A stretch of DNA of 64,000 nucleotides from Micromonospora sp. WMMD812 (GTDB lineage Bacteria > Actinomycetota > Actinomycetes > Mycobacteriales > Micromonosporaceae). The notes under the pieces are model-generated. The model worked only from the letters and a program-made list of their open reading frames with translations. It did not search any database and was not told where the DNA came from. A program made the position numbers and the translations under genes. Below, piece by piece: positions 17,517 to 26,109 of the stretch (within the stretch, counting starts at the first letter, position 1; every line of letters starts with the position of its first letter). The stretch lies in assembly GCF_027497215.1 (NCBI RefSeq), contig NZ_CP114904.1, positions 4,362,001 through 4,426,000 on the forward strand, in the 5' to 3' direction.

Positions 17517-19613
17517 GTGACCACCGAGACTTCCCCGCCCGTGGCCAAGCGGGTGCCCAGCGACCGCACCCACCACGGTGACACCGTCGTCGACGAGTAC
17601 GCCTGGCTGGCCGCCAAGGACGACCCGGAGACGATCGCGTACCTGACCGCCGAGAACGCGTACACCGAGGCCCGCACGACGCACCTCGCCGAGCTGCGCG
17701 CGGAGCTGTTCGAGGAGACCCGCCGGCGCACGCAGGAGACCGACCTGTCGGTGCCGACCCGCAAGGACGGCTACTGGTACTACACCCGGACCGTCGAGGG
17801 GCAGCAGTACGGCGTGCACTGCCGGCGCGCGGTCCGCGACGGCGAGACGGAGCCGCCGGTCAGCGCCGACGGCGCGCCGCTGGACGGCGAGGAGGTGCTG
17901 CTCGACGGCAACCTGCTGGCCGAGGGGCACGACTTCTTCTCCCTGGGCGCGTTCGACGTGAGCCCGGACGGGCGCTGGCTCGCGTACTCGACGGACTTCT
18001 CCGGCGACGAGCGGTTCACCCTGCGCGTCAAGGACCTCACCACCGGCGAGCTGCTCCCCGACGAGGTGCCCGACACGTTCTACGGCACCGCCTGGTCGAG
18101 CGACGCCTCGGTGCTCTTCTACGTCACCGTCGACGACGCCTGGCGGCCGTACCGGGTCTGGCGGCACACCATCGGCTCCTCGGCCACGGACGACGTGGTG
18201 GTGCACCAGGAGGACGACGAGCGGTTCTGGGTGGGCGTCGAGCTGACCCGGTCGGAGAAGTTCATCCTGGTCGACGTGCACAGCAAGATCACCAGTGAGG
18301 TGCGGGTGATCCCGGCCGGCAACCCGACCGGCCTGCCGGCCGTGGTCGCGCCCCGCCGGCAGGGCGTCGAGTACACGGTGGAGCACCACGGGCACCGCTT
18401 CCTGATCCTGCACAACGACGGCGCCGAGGACTTCGCGCTCGCCTACACGTCCGCCGACGCGCCCGGTGACTGGGTGCCGCTGATCGCGCACTCACCGGGC
18501 ACCCGGCTGGAGTCGGTGGACGCCTTCGCCGACCACCTGGTCGTCTCGCTGCGGACCAACGGGCTCACCGGGCTGCGGGTGCTGCCGATCGGCGGCGGCG
18601 ACCCCTACGACATCGACTTCCCCGAGCCGCTCTACAGCGTCGGGCTGGACGCCAACCCGGAGTACCGGACCGGGGAGATCCGGCTGCGCTACTCCTCGCT
18701 GATCACCCCGGACTCGATCTACGACTACGACCTGGTGACCCGGCGCATGGTGCTGCGCAAGCGGAAGCCGGTGCTGCCCGGCCCGGACGGGCGGCCGTAC
18801 GACCCGGACGACTACGAGCAGCACCGGGACTGGGCGCTGGCCGACGACGGCACCCGTGTGCCCATCTCGCTGGTCTGCCGCCGGGACACCCCGCGCGACG
18901 GTTCCGCCCCCTGCGAGATCTATGGCTACGGCTCGTACGAGGCCAGCATGGACCCGTGGTTCTCGGTGGCCCGGCTCTCCCTGCTGGACCGCGGCGTCAT
19001 CTTCGCGGTGGCGCACATCCGCGGCGGCGGCGAGCTGGGCCGTCGCTGGTACGACCAGGGCAAGCTGCTCGCCAAGAAGAACACCTTCAGCGACTTCGTG
19101 GCCTGCGCCCGGCACCTGGTCAAGGCGGGCTGGACGGCGAGCGACCGGCTGGTGGCCCGCGGCGCGTCGGCCGGCGGGCTGCTGATGGGCGCGGTGGCCA
19201 ACCTCGCGCCGGACGCCTTCACCGGCATCGTCGCGCAGGTGCCGTTCGTGGACGCCCTCACCTCGATCCTCGACCCGTCGCTGCCGCTGACCGTCACCGA
19301 GTGGGAGGAGTGGGGCAACCCGCTCGACGACCCGGAGGTGTACGCGTACATGAAGTCCTACACGCCGTACGAGAACGTGACGGCGGTGGACTACCCGGCC
19401 ATCCTCGCGGTGACCAGCCTGAACGACACCCGGGTGCTCTACCACGAGCCGGCGAAGTGGATCGCCCGGCTGCGGGCGACCGCGCCGCAGGGCGACTACC
19501 TGCTGAAGACCGAGATGGGCGCCGGCCACGGCGGTCCCAGCGGCCGGTACGACTCGTGGCGGGAGGAGGCGTTCATCAACGCCTGGATCCTCGACCGCCT
19601 CCACCGCGCCTGA
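17517..19613 (+). CDS. S9 family prolyl oligopeptidase (oligopeptidase B-like)
   Basis: A 698-residue serine peptidase. The N-terminal part carries the POP beta-propeller (for example GAFDVSPDGRWLAYSTDF), followed by the alpha/beta hydrolase domain. The nucleophile is in GASAGGLLMG near residue 549 and the catalytic His is in GAGHGGPSGRYDSW near residue 669. YGSYEASMDPWFS and AHIRGGGELGRRWYDQGKL are strong oligopeptidase B (PtrB) signatures. It should cleave small peptides after basic residues in the cytoplasm; no signal peptide is seen. The start is leaderless-type GTG. Confidence 0.93.
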   Translation: MTTETSPPVAKRVPSDRTHHGDTVVDEYAWLAAKDDPETIAYLTAENAYTEARTTHLAELRAELFEETRRRTQETDLSVPTRKDGYWYYTRTVEGQQYGVHCRRAVRDGETEPPVSADGAPLDGEEVLLDGNLLAEGHDFFSLGAFDVSPDGRWLAYSTDFSGDERFTLRVKDLTTGELLPDEVPDTFYGTAWSSDASVLFYVTVDDAWRPYRVWRHTIGSSATDDVVVHQEDDERFWVGVELTRSEKFILVDVHSKITSEVRVIPAGNPTGLPAVVAPRRQGVEYTVEHHGHRFLILHNDGAEDFALAYTSADAPGDWVPLIAHSPGTRLESVDAFADHLVVSLRTNGLTGLRVLPIGGGDPYDIDFPEPLYSVGLDANPEYRTGEIRLRYSSLITPDSIYDYDLVTRRMVLRKRKPVLPGPDGRPYDPDDYEQHRDWALADDGTRVPISLVCRRDTPRDGSAPCEIYGYGSYEASMDPWFSVARLSLLDRGVIFAVAHIRGGGELGRRWYDQGKLLAKKNTFSDFVACARHLVKAGWTASDRLVARGASAGGLLMGAVANLAPDAFTGIVAQVPFVDALTSILDPSLPLTVTEWEEWGNPLDDPEVYAYMKSYTPYENVTAVDYPAILAVTSLNDTRVLYHEPAKWIARLRATAPQGDYLLKTEMGAGHGGPSGRYDSWREEAFINAWILDRLHRA

Positions 19614-19629
19614 CCCCGGACCGGCCCCG

Positions 19630-19665
19630 GAGGGGTGGCTGTCCGACGCGCGACGGCCACCCCTC
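19630..19665. terminator. Bidirectional hairpin between convergent genes
   Basis: GAGGGGTGGC and GCCACCCCTC form a perfect 10-base stem around a 16-base loop. It lies in the gap between the S9 peptidase and the convergent dehydratase gene. There is no U-tract, as is usual in high-GC actinobacteria. Confidence 0.65.
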
Positions 19666-19686
19666 GGGAGTGAGCGGGGGGCGGGA

Positions 19687-20634
19687 TCAGGCCGGGGTGA
19701 GGACGCGCGCCAGCAGCGCGGGATCGACGTTGCCGCCGGTGACGACGGCGACCGTACGCCCCGACGGCAGCTCCGCAGCGCGGAACAGGCGGGCGGCGAC
19801 CGCCACCGCGCCGCTCGGCTCGACGACGAGGCGGGCGTCGCGGACCAGCCGGCCCATCGCGGCGGCGATCTCCTCCTCGGTCACCGTGACGATGCCGTCA
19901 AGCCGCTCCGACAGGTGGGCGAGGGTCAGCTCGGATAGTTGGGTGCGCAACCCGTCGGCACTCGTCCGGTAGGTCCGCTCGACGTCCCAGACCACCACCT
20001 CGCCGGCGGCGAGGGACTCGCGGGCGTCCGCGGCGAGCAGCGGCTCGACCCCGATCACCGCGGTGGACGGGTGGAGCGCCTTGACCGCCGTGGCCACCCC
20101 GGAGGAGAGACCGCCGCCGCCGACCGGCACCAGCACCACGTCCACGTCGGGCAGGTCCGCCACGATCTCCAACCCGACGGTCCCCTGGCCGGCGATGATC
20201 CGCCGGTCGTCGAAGGGTGGCACCAGCGCGGCTCCGGCCTCGGCGACGATCCGCTCCGCCTCGGCGAGCCGGCGGACCGGTGGCACGAGCACCACCTCGG
20301 CGCCGAGGGCCCGGATCCGGTCGACCTTCACCCCCGGCGCGCCCTCCGGCACCACGACCGTGCACGGGATGCCGGCCTCCCGGGCGGCGTACGCCAGCGC
20401 CTGCCCGTGGTTGCCGGACGAGTGGGTGACGACGCCACGAGCCCGGGCCGCCGGGTCGAGCCGGGCGACCGCGTGGGTCGCCCCCCGCAGCTTGAACGAC
20501 CCCACCGGCTGCAGGCTCTCCGGTTTGAGCCACAGCCGCGCGTCCCAGCCGGCCCGCAGCAGGGGGGTACGCAGCACCGCACCGGCGATGTCGGCGGCGG
20601 CGGTCCGGACGTCCGCGATCGAGATCAGCTTCAT
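19687..20634 (-). CDS. PLP-dependent threonine/serine dehydratase
   Basis: A 315-residue fold-type II PLP enzyme. The PLP lysine lies in VGSFKLRGA near residue 45, the substrate loop is SSGNHGQALAYAA, and the phosphate-binding loop is VPVGGGGLSSG. It lacks the C-terminal ACT regulatory domain of biosynthetic IlvA, so it fits a catabolic threonine/serine dehydratase or a serine/threonine ammonia-lyase of the same family; a racemase is also possible. ATG at 20634 gives the usual family length. It is convergent with the S9 peptidase and divergent from a small membrane protein. Confidence 0.85.
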   Translation of the reverse strand: MKLISIADVRTAAADIAGAVLRTPLLRAGWDARLWLKPESLQPVGSFKLRGATHAVARLDPAARARGVVTHSSGNHGQALAYAAREAGIPCTVVVPEGAPGVKVDRIRALGAEVVLVPPVRRLAEAERIVAEAGAALVPPFDDRRIIAGQGTVGLEIVADLPDVDVVLVPVGGGGLSSGVATAVKALHPSTAVIGVEPLLAADARESLAAGEVVVWDVERTYRTSADGLRTQLSELTLAHLSERLDGIVTVTEEEIAAAMGRLVRDARLVVEPSGAVAVAARLFRAAELPSGRTVAVVTGGNVDPALLARVLTPA

Positions 20635-20714
20635 CTCCCCATCCTGGACCGCCCGGTCGGGGGGCACCATGCCCCGGACGGAACGCGATGCCGGCACGCG
20701 GTCCGCACCCCGCC

Positions 20715-20747
20715 TAGACTGCCGGAGTGATCGGGACAGCACGGTGA
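20715..20747 (+). promoter_or_regulatory. -10 TAGACT followed by a six-codon leader frame
   Basis: TAGACT (20715-20720) is followed by six bases and then GTG at 20727, which opens a frame of six sense codons ending in TGA at 20745-20747. That stop overlaps the GTG start of the next gene at 20744 (GTGA). If transcription starts at 20727, a leaderless minigene would deliver ribosomes straight to the next start. Confidence 0.4.
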
Positions 20748-20923
20748 GCACCGACGACGGCCAGCCCGAGGAGCCGGCCCGCCGGCCGAGCCTGCGGGCC
20801 GTGGCGGGCGACCGGCGGGTGTGGGCGATCCTCGGGATCGTCGCGGCCGTGCTGGTGTGCTGCTGCTCGGCCGCCGTCGGGCTCGTCATCTCCTGGTCCA
20901 GCGGCCTGCTCGGCGCCGGCTGA
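20744..20923 (+). CDS. Small single-pass membrane protein
   Basis: A 59-residue protein with a charged N-terminal half and one membrane helix (about residues 28-50) containing three consecutive cysteines (VLVCCCSAAVG). No signal peptidase site is clear, so it is probably an inner-membrane anchor with a cytoplasmic N-terminus. No family recognised. GTG is chosen because upstream frames are non-coding and a minigene stop overlaps it. Confidence 0.55.
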   Translation: MSTDDGQPEEPARRPSLRAVAGDRRVWAILGIVAAVLVCCCSAAVGLVISWSSGLLGAG

Positions 20924-21150
20924 CCCCGCCGCGACCGGCCGCGACCGGGTCAGCCGGCGCGCTGAACGGCAGCAGGAGAGCCTGTTCCGAGAAATCAATC
21001 GGGAACGGAACGAACAGCCGCGGACCGACGAATGTCGACGGCCATGCCGCGGCGCGACACCCGAACAGGCCGACTATTCGCCATTCCATCGGCAGGGAAC
21101 GAGCACCAACGCTCGGCATTTCACCGGGAGGGAAATCGCCAGGAACACGC

Positions 21151-21181
21151 GTGGGCGCCGGATCGTGAATCCGGCGCCCAC
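21151..21181 (-). terminator. Strong hairpin terminator
   Basis: GTGGGCGCCGGAT and ATCCGGCGCCCAC form a perfect 13-base stem with a CGTGA loop, 13 bases beyond the stop of the secreted-protein gene. The adjacent stretch 20924-21150 has no gene; it is noticeably less GC-rich than the surroundings. Confidence 0.75.
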
Positions 21182-21193
21182 CGCACAGTGTGA

Positions 21194-21490
21194 TTACCGC
21201 GTCTCCCACGTGGGATTGAACGCAAGGTGCCCGTTGTCGCACTTGGCGAATGACGTCCACGTGCCGACGCCCATCCACTCGCCATAGCGGGCGTAGTCGG
21301 GCGCCCATGGCTTGTTGCACCTGGTCTTCGCCCGGAACTGCCCGGTGCCGCTCTCGCAGTACGCCCCGGCGGTGTAGCCGGTGGCCCCCGTCGTGCATCC
21401 GGTGGGCGCGGCCTGCGCCGGCCCCGAGACACCCAGGAGAACTACCGACGCCGCGACGAATGTCGCCAGCAAGAATGACCGCTTCTTCAC
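21194..21490 (-). CDS. Small secreted cysteine-containing protein
   Basis: A 98-residue preprotein. GTG at 21490 has GAGAGGG upstream and opens a classical Sec signal peptide (KKRSFLLATFVAASVVLLG, cleavage after AQA). The mature ~70 residues contain four cysteines, enough for two disulfides, and are rich in Gly, Tyr and Trp (WAPDYARYGEWMGVGTWTSF). I do not recognise the family. Base composition is lower in GC than the neighbours, and the gene has its own terminator, which may indicate acquisition. It could be an extracellular effector or a structural peptide. Confidence 0.7.
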   Translation of the reverse strand: MKKRSFLLATFVAASVVLLGVSGPAQAAPTGCTTGATGYTAGAYCESGTGQFRAKTRCNKPWAPDYARYGEWMGVGTWTSFAKCDNGHLAFNPTWETR

Positions 21491-21684
21491 AAGACCCTCT
21501 CCCCCGAACATTGAGGGCTTTCCATCAAGCGATGGCAGTGAACCTAGCCCATCCACATAGTCCATTCAAGGGTGTCGATGGGCGGCCCGACCGCCGAAAA
21601 TGCGGGGTCGGCACTGTGAATACGGATCCACACTCATTCGGAAGAGGAGTCCGGTTTCTCCGCAAAATGCGGAAGACCGGCTGG

Positions 21685-22272
21685 TCAGGGGGTGGCGGGC
21701 CAGGTGAGGCTACGCCCGGTGCGGGCCAGGAGGCGGTGCAGGCTCTGGAGCTCGGGATCGGGGTCGGGAGCCGGGTCGGGGGTCGGATCGGCGAAGACGC
21801 CCATCTTGCGGGCGGTCGGACCCAACTGCTCGACCAGGCCGTGCAGCTCGGTCACCGCGTCGGGCGCCGGCGCGTACGGCTGGCCGGTCGCGGCGGCGAG
21901 GTCCCAGCCGTGCACGGTCAGGTCCAGCAGCGCCATGCCGCCCACCGTGGCCTGCGGCATGCCCATCCCGGGCGAGACGCCCTCCAGGCTGGCCGGGTCG
22001 GACCAGGCGGCGATCAACCGGCCGGTCTCCACCTCGAACCGGTCCCGCCACCCGTCGGCGAGGTGGTCCGGCTTGTCCGACCATTCCACCGGTCTCTTCG
22101 CGGCGAGGTCCTGGAAGTTGACCACCACCTGGAAGAGATGGTTGAGCAGGTCTCGGACCGAATAGTCGTGGCAGGGCGTCGGCAGGTGCAGCTGGTCGTC
22201 GGCGACGCCCCGCACCACCGCCACCGTACGCGGCGCCGCAGCCGCCAGCAGGTCGCTAGTCTGAGTGGCCAT
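21685..22272 (-). CDS. TIGR03086-family DinB-like metal-binding protein
   Basis: A 195-residue four-helix protein related to mycothiol-dependent maleylpyruvate isomerases and DinB-like enzymes. Typical blocks are TPCHDYSVRDLLNHLF near residue 35 and LLDLTVHGWDLAAATGQPYA near residue 125; the histidines of these blocks are the usual metal ligands. ATG at 22272 is preceded by TACGCT with a six-base gap, so the mRNA is probably leaderless. It is divergent from an AraC regulator whose start is about 30 bases away. Confidence 0.82.
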   Translation of the reverse strand: MATQTSDLLAAAAPRTVAVVRGVADDQLHLPTPCHDYSVRDLLNHLFQVVVNFQDLAAKRPVEWSDKPDHLADGWRDRFEVETGRLIAAWSDPASLEGVSPGMGMPQATVGGMALLDLTVHGWDLAAATGQPYAPAPDAVTELHGLVEQLGPTARKMGVFADPTPDPAPDPDPELQSLHRLLARTGRSLTWPATP

Positions 22273-22278
22273 AGGGCC

Positions 22279-22284
22279 AGCGTA
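22279..22284 (-). promoter_or_regulatory. -10 hexamer TACGCT, leaderless layout
   Basis: On the minus strand TACGCT is followed by six bases and the ATG at 22272. On the plus strand TAGTCT at 22257-22262 could serve the divergent AraC gene, so the two promoters would overlap face to face. Confidence 0.5.
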
Positions 22285-22303
22285 TGAGGGTGGTCTTGAA
22301 GAA

Positions 22304-23119
22304 ATGCGACAGCAGCCGAGGGGCGACAACCGGGGCATCCTCGACCCGGGCCGGTTGCTGCGGCAGGTCCACTTCCGGCGGCACCTGCCGGCCGAGGCGC
22401 TGCGCCGGCACGTCGAGCACTACTGGCTGATCGACTGGGACCTGACCGAGCCGTTCGCGCAGCACGTCGTGCCGCACCCGGCCGTGAACGTGGTTTTCCA
22501 GCGCCACGGCGACGCCCCGGAGGCTGGCGAGGTGTCGGGTGTCGGGCTGGAACTCTTCTCCATCACCCTGTCCGGCACCGGCCGGGTCTGCGGGGTGCAG
22601 TTCCGGCCCGGCGGCTTCCGCCCCTTCTGGCGCCGTTCGGTCGCCGAGCTGACCGGCCACCGTCGGCCGTTCGCCGACCTCGCCGCGTCCTGGCCGCCGG
22701 CCGCCGTCCACTCCGGCAACATCTGCGACGGCACGGACGCCCAGCGCTGCCACGCCCTGGACGACCTGCTCGCCGGCTGGGCGCCCGAGGCGGACCCGGT
22801 GACCGACGAGGTGATCCGGCTGGTGGAGGAGATCCGCACCGACCGCGCGGTGCTGCGGGTGGACGCCTTCGCCCGCCGCCACGGGCTCTCCACCCGCCGG
22901 CTGCAGCGCCTCTTCCTGGACCGGGTCGGCGTCGGTCCGAAGTGGGTGATCCGCCGCTACCGCCTCCAGGAGGCGATCGAGCAGGCCGCGACCGGCCCGC
23001 CGCCGGACTGGGCCCGCCTCGCCGCCGACCTGGGCTACAGCGACCAGGCGCACCTGGTCCGCGAGTTCAGCGCCGTCACCGGCACCTCGCCCGCCGCGTA
23101 CGCCCGCTCGCTCGGCTGA
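22304..23119 (+). CDS. AraC-family transcriptional regulator
   Basis: A 271-residue regulator. The N-terminal part (RHVEHYWLIDWDL, GVQFRPGGFRPFW) is the sensory region of the AraC subfamily with a DUF6597-like domain. The C-terminal part holds two HTH units: VDAFARRHGLSTRRLQRLF and AADLGYSDQAHLVREFSAVT. ATG at 22304 gives the family N-terminus; a GTG at 22265 is in frame but overlaps the divergent gene's start. Its likely target is the divergent DinB-like gene. Confidence 0.85.
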   Translation: MRQQPRGDNRGILDPGRLLRQVHFRRHLPAEALRRHVEHYWLIDWDLTEPFAQHVVPHPAVNVVFQRHGDAPEAGEVSGVGLELFSITLSGTGRVCGVQFRPGGFRPFWRRSVAELTGHRRPFADLAASWPPAAVHSGNICDGTDAQRCHALDDLLAGWAPEADPVTDEVIRLVEEIRTDRAVLRVDAFARRHGLSTRRLQRLFLDRVGVGPKWVIRRYRLQEAIEQAATGPPPDWARLAADLGYSDQAHLVREFSAVTGTSPAAYARSLG

Positions 23120-23210
23120 CCCGGCAGCGCCCGGCGGCCGACCCGCTGGACGGCGCGGCGCTGTCGCGGCTCCACCGGCGGCCCAGCGACGACGGTTCAG
23201 GGGCGGCGGC

Positions 23211-24746
23211 TCAGCGACGGCGGAGGGCGACCACCGCGACGTCGTCCTGGATCTCGGCCGGGGCCAGCTCGACCAGCAGCCGCTGGCAGAACCGGTCCAG
23301 GTCGTCGTCGACCTGCGCGGCGACCGCGGCCAACGCGGCGAGGCCGTCGTCGATCGTGGCGTCCCGCCGCTCGATCAGGCCGTCGGTGTAGAAGACCAGC
23401 GTCGCGCCGGGCGGCAGCACGAACTCCAGGTCGTCCGGGCGCTCGGCCCGGACGCCGAGCAGCGGCGCGGAGTGCTGGACGAACTCCACCTTGCCGTCCA
23501 GGCTGAGCAGCGGCGGCAGGTGGCCCGCGCTGGCCAGCCGGACGCGGCCGGTGGGCGGATGCAGCAGCAGCACGCAGAGCGTGGCCAGCTCGGCGGGGAG
23601 CAGCGTGCGCATCAGCTCGTTCACCCGGTGCAGGATCGCTCCCGGCTGGTGCCCCTCCACCGCGTACGCCCGGACCGCGTGCCGCAACTCGGCCATCACC
23701 GTCGCCGCGTGCAGCGAGTGCCCGGCCACGTCGCCGATGGCCAGCAGCAGGTGCCCGTCGAGCATCACCAGCTCGTAGAAGTCGCCGCCCACCTCGGTCT
23801 GCGCGCTGGCCGGTTCGTACCGCACCGCCAGGTCCAGGCCGTTGATCTCGGGGATCCGGCGGGGCAGCAGGCTGCGCTGGAGGGTGACCGCGATCCGGTG
23901 CTCCTCGTCGAAGGAGCGCTGCGCCTCCACCGCCGCCGCCACCGCCTGGGCGAGCTGCACCAGCACCGGCGTACGGGCGGTCTGCGTGCTGGTCGGGACC
24001 ACCACGTAGAGCGGCGCACGGTCCTCCCGGAGCCGGGCGGCGGCCACGGTCACCGTGTCGTCCACCGGCCAGTCGACCAGCGCCCACTCGGCCGGCTCGG
24101 TGACCCGGACCGTGGCGCCGATCGGCACCCCGGTGTCGTCCACGACCCAGGGGACGATGGTGGCCTCCCGGCCCGGACCGACGGTGACCCCGGCGAGACA
24201 GTCACCGTCGAAGGTCTCCGCCACCACCGCGGCCGGACTCTTGAAGATCTCCGCGGCGCCGGTCGCCGCCGCCTGGAGCAGCCGGGTGAAGGTCGGCGCC
24301 GTGTGCACCGCGACGGTGGTGTCGGCCAGCCCGAGCAGCCGTTCGGCGAGCAGTTCGGCCCGCTGCCGGGCCTGGTAGTAGCGGAGCACCGCGTGCGCGG
24401 TGGCGACCAGCTCCTCCGGCTCGATCGGCTCGGCGAGGTACGCGTCCGCGCCCCGGGTCAGCCCCTGGGTCCGGTCCACCACGTCCACCGCGTGCGCCGA
24501 CACGTGGATCACGGGCATCGCCGGGTGGGCTTCCTTGATCCGCTCGCAGACCTCGAACCCGCTCAGGTCCGGCAGCCGCACGTCGAGCACCACCAGGTCG
24601 ATCGGGTCGATGTCGACCCGGGCCAGCGCCTCGGCGCCGTTCTCCGCCTCCAGCACCCGGAAACCGGCACGGGTCAACCAGCTGACCAGGAGATACCGCT
24701 TGGTCCGGCTGTCGTCGACCACGAGCACCGTCGACTGGGCGTCCAC
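23211..24746 (-). CDS. Response regulator with GAF and PP2C/SpoIIE output
   Basis: A 511-residue protein: REC at residues 5-120 (VVDDSRTKR; acceptor Asp in LVVLDVRLPDLSGFE; CheY-Lys position replaced by Glu in YLAEPIEP), a GAF-like sensor at about 150-290, and a PP2C domain from about 315 (VGGDFYELVMLDGH, IGDVAGHSLH, FYTDGLIERR). This is the RsbU/RsbP-type output phosphatase of partner-switching systems, placed under two-component control. It is the last gene of the stressosome operon, one base after the kinase stop. Loss of the conserved Lys may change activation. Confidence 0.88.
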   Translation of the reverse strand: MDAQSTVLVVDDSRTKRYLLVSWLTRAGFRVLEAENGAEALARVDIDPIDLVVLDVRLPDLSGFEVCERIKEAHPAMPVIHVSAHAVDVVDRTQGLTRGADAYLAEPIEPEELVATAHAVLRYYQARQRAELLAERLLGLADTTVAVHTAPTFTRLLQAAATGAAEIFKSPAAVVAETFDGDCLAGVTVGPGREATIVPWVVDDTGVPIGATVRVTEPAEWALVDWPVDDTVTVAAARLREDRAPLYVVVPTSTQTARTPVLVQLAQAVAAAVEAQRSFDEEHRIAVTLQRSLLPRRIPEINGLDLAVRYEPASAQTEVGGDFYELVMLDGHLLLAIGDVAGHSLHAATVMAELRHAVRAYAVEGHQPGAILHRVNELMRTLLPAELATLCVLLLHPPTGRVRLASAGHLPPLLSLDGKVEFVQHSAPLLGVRAERPDDLEFVLPPGATLVFYTDGLIERRDATIDDGLAALAAVAAQVDDDLDRFCQRLLVELAPAEIQDDVAVVALRRR

Positions 24747-24747
24747 G

Positions 24748-26109
24748 TCAGGCTCCGGCCACCGGCAGGGTGACGGTGAAGGTGCTGCCCCGGCTCAGCT
24801 CACTGGACAGCTCCAGGGTGCCGCCGAGCAGGGTGACCAGCCGCCGCGCGTACGGCAGGCCGAGACCGGTGCCGCCGACCCGGGTCGCGCCGGGCACCTG
24901 GTAGAACTCCTCGAAAATCCGCTCGTGCTGCTCCGGGGCGATGCCGGGGCCGGTGTCGGAGACGCTCAACGACCAGTGCTCGTCGGTCCGCCGCGCCCGC
25001 AGCCGGACCTCACCCCGCTCGGTGAACTTGAGGCCGTTGTGCAGCAGGTTGCGCAGCACCTGGCCGAGCAGCACCTCGTCGGTGCGCAGCGTCGCGGGGC
25101 TCGGCGGCTCCTCCACCACCAGTTCCACACCGGGCCGGGTGGCGAGCGCGCGCAGCGTGCCACGCAGCTGGCCGAAGACCGGCCGGAGATCCACCTCCGC
25201 CCACTCCGGCTCGATCCGGCCGGACTCGGCCTTCGCCAGGTCGAGCAGCTCGTTGACCAGGGTGAGCAGGTCGGCGGCCGAGGAGCGGATCAGGCCGACC
25301 TGCTGGGCCTGTTCCTCGGTGAGCGGGTCGGAGGCGGAGTCGGCCAGCAGCCGGCCCAGCCCGATGATCGCGGTCACCGGGGCGCGCAGCTCGTGACTGA
25401 CGTTCGCCAGGAACCGGCTCTTGGACTCGCTCGCCGCCCGCAGCTGGGCCGACTTCTCGTCCAACTCGGCGTAGAGCGCCACCACGCCCCGGTTCGTCTC
25501 CTCCAACTCCTCGGAGAGCTGCCCGTAGAGCGCCATCACCCCACGGTTGGTCTCCTGGAGCTCCTCGTTCAGCACGGCCAGCTCGTCCCGCTGGCTGCGT
25601 ACCTCGTCGAGCGCGGCGATCAACTGCGCGTTCTGCGCCGCCAACTCGTCCAGGGCGCTGCCCGGAACGCTCTGGCCGAGTTCCGTACGAAGCTCGGTCA
25701 GCCGCTCCGGCGTCAGCGCCTGCGCGGTGACCGGCACACGTCGGGACATCCTCACGACCGTATCCCGACCGACCCGCACCACGCCTAGGCTGTCCACCAG
25801 CCGCGCCACCGCGCCGGACTCCGGCTCGTACCGGTCGCCGGGGAGCGGGCCGATCGGGACGAGGTCCACCCGGAGATGACAACGGCTGTCCGGGCCGTCG
25901 TCGGCGTGGAAGCTCACGTCCGCGCCGCCGACCGAGCGCAGCAGGTCCCGGGCCACCTCGCTGAGCGCGGTGGCGATCCGGACCTGGTCCTGGTGCTCCA
26001 GACCGACCGCCGCGGCCACCTCCCGGCCACGCTGCCGGACCACGAAGATGTCGTGCTCGACCCGCAGCGCCATCTGGAGCAGGGGCGGGCGGTCGAGCTG
26101 GTCCGTCAT
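24748..26109 (-). CDS. Soluble sensor histidine kinase of the stressosome operon
   Basis: A 453-residue kinase without membrane helices. The N-terminal ~120 residues resemble an RsbT-like ATPase fold that has lost its glycine motifs. A coiled coil follows, containing a duplicated segment EETNRGV.ALY, then HisKA with NVSHELRAPVTAI and HATPase with DTGPGIAPEQHERIF and VGGTGLGLPYARRL. It overlaps the upstream phosphatase gene by four bases (ATGA) and abuts the REC-PP2C gene, its obvious partner. The arrangement suggests that stressosome output is passed through a phosphorelay to a second phosphatase. Confidence 0.88.
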   Translation of the reverse strand: MTDQLDRPPLLQMALRVEHDIFVVRQRGREVAAAVGLEHQDQVRIATALSEVARDLLRSVGGADVSFHADDGPDSRCHLRVDLVPIGPLPGDRYEPESGAVARLVDSLGVVRVGRDTVVRMSRRVPVTAQALTPERLTELRTELGQSVPGSALDELAAQNAQLIAALDEVRSQRDELAVLNEELQETNRGVMALYGQLSEELEETNRGVVALYAELDEKSAQLRAASESKSRFLANVSHELRAPVTAIIGLGRLLADSASDPLTEEQAQQVGLIRSSAADLLTLVNELLDLAKAESGRIEPEWAEVDLRPVFGQLRGTLRALATRPGVELVVEEPPSPATLRTDEVLLGQVLRNLLHNGLKFTERGEVRLRARRTDEHWSLSVSDTGPGIAPEQHERIFEEFYQVPGATRVGGTGLGLPYARRLVTLLGGTLELSSELSRGSTFTVTLPVAGA

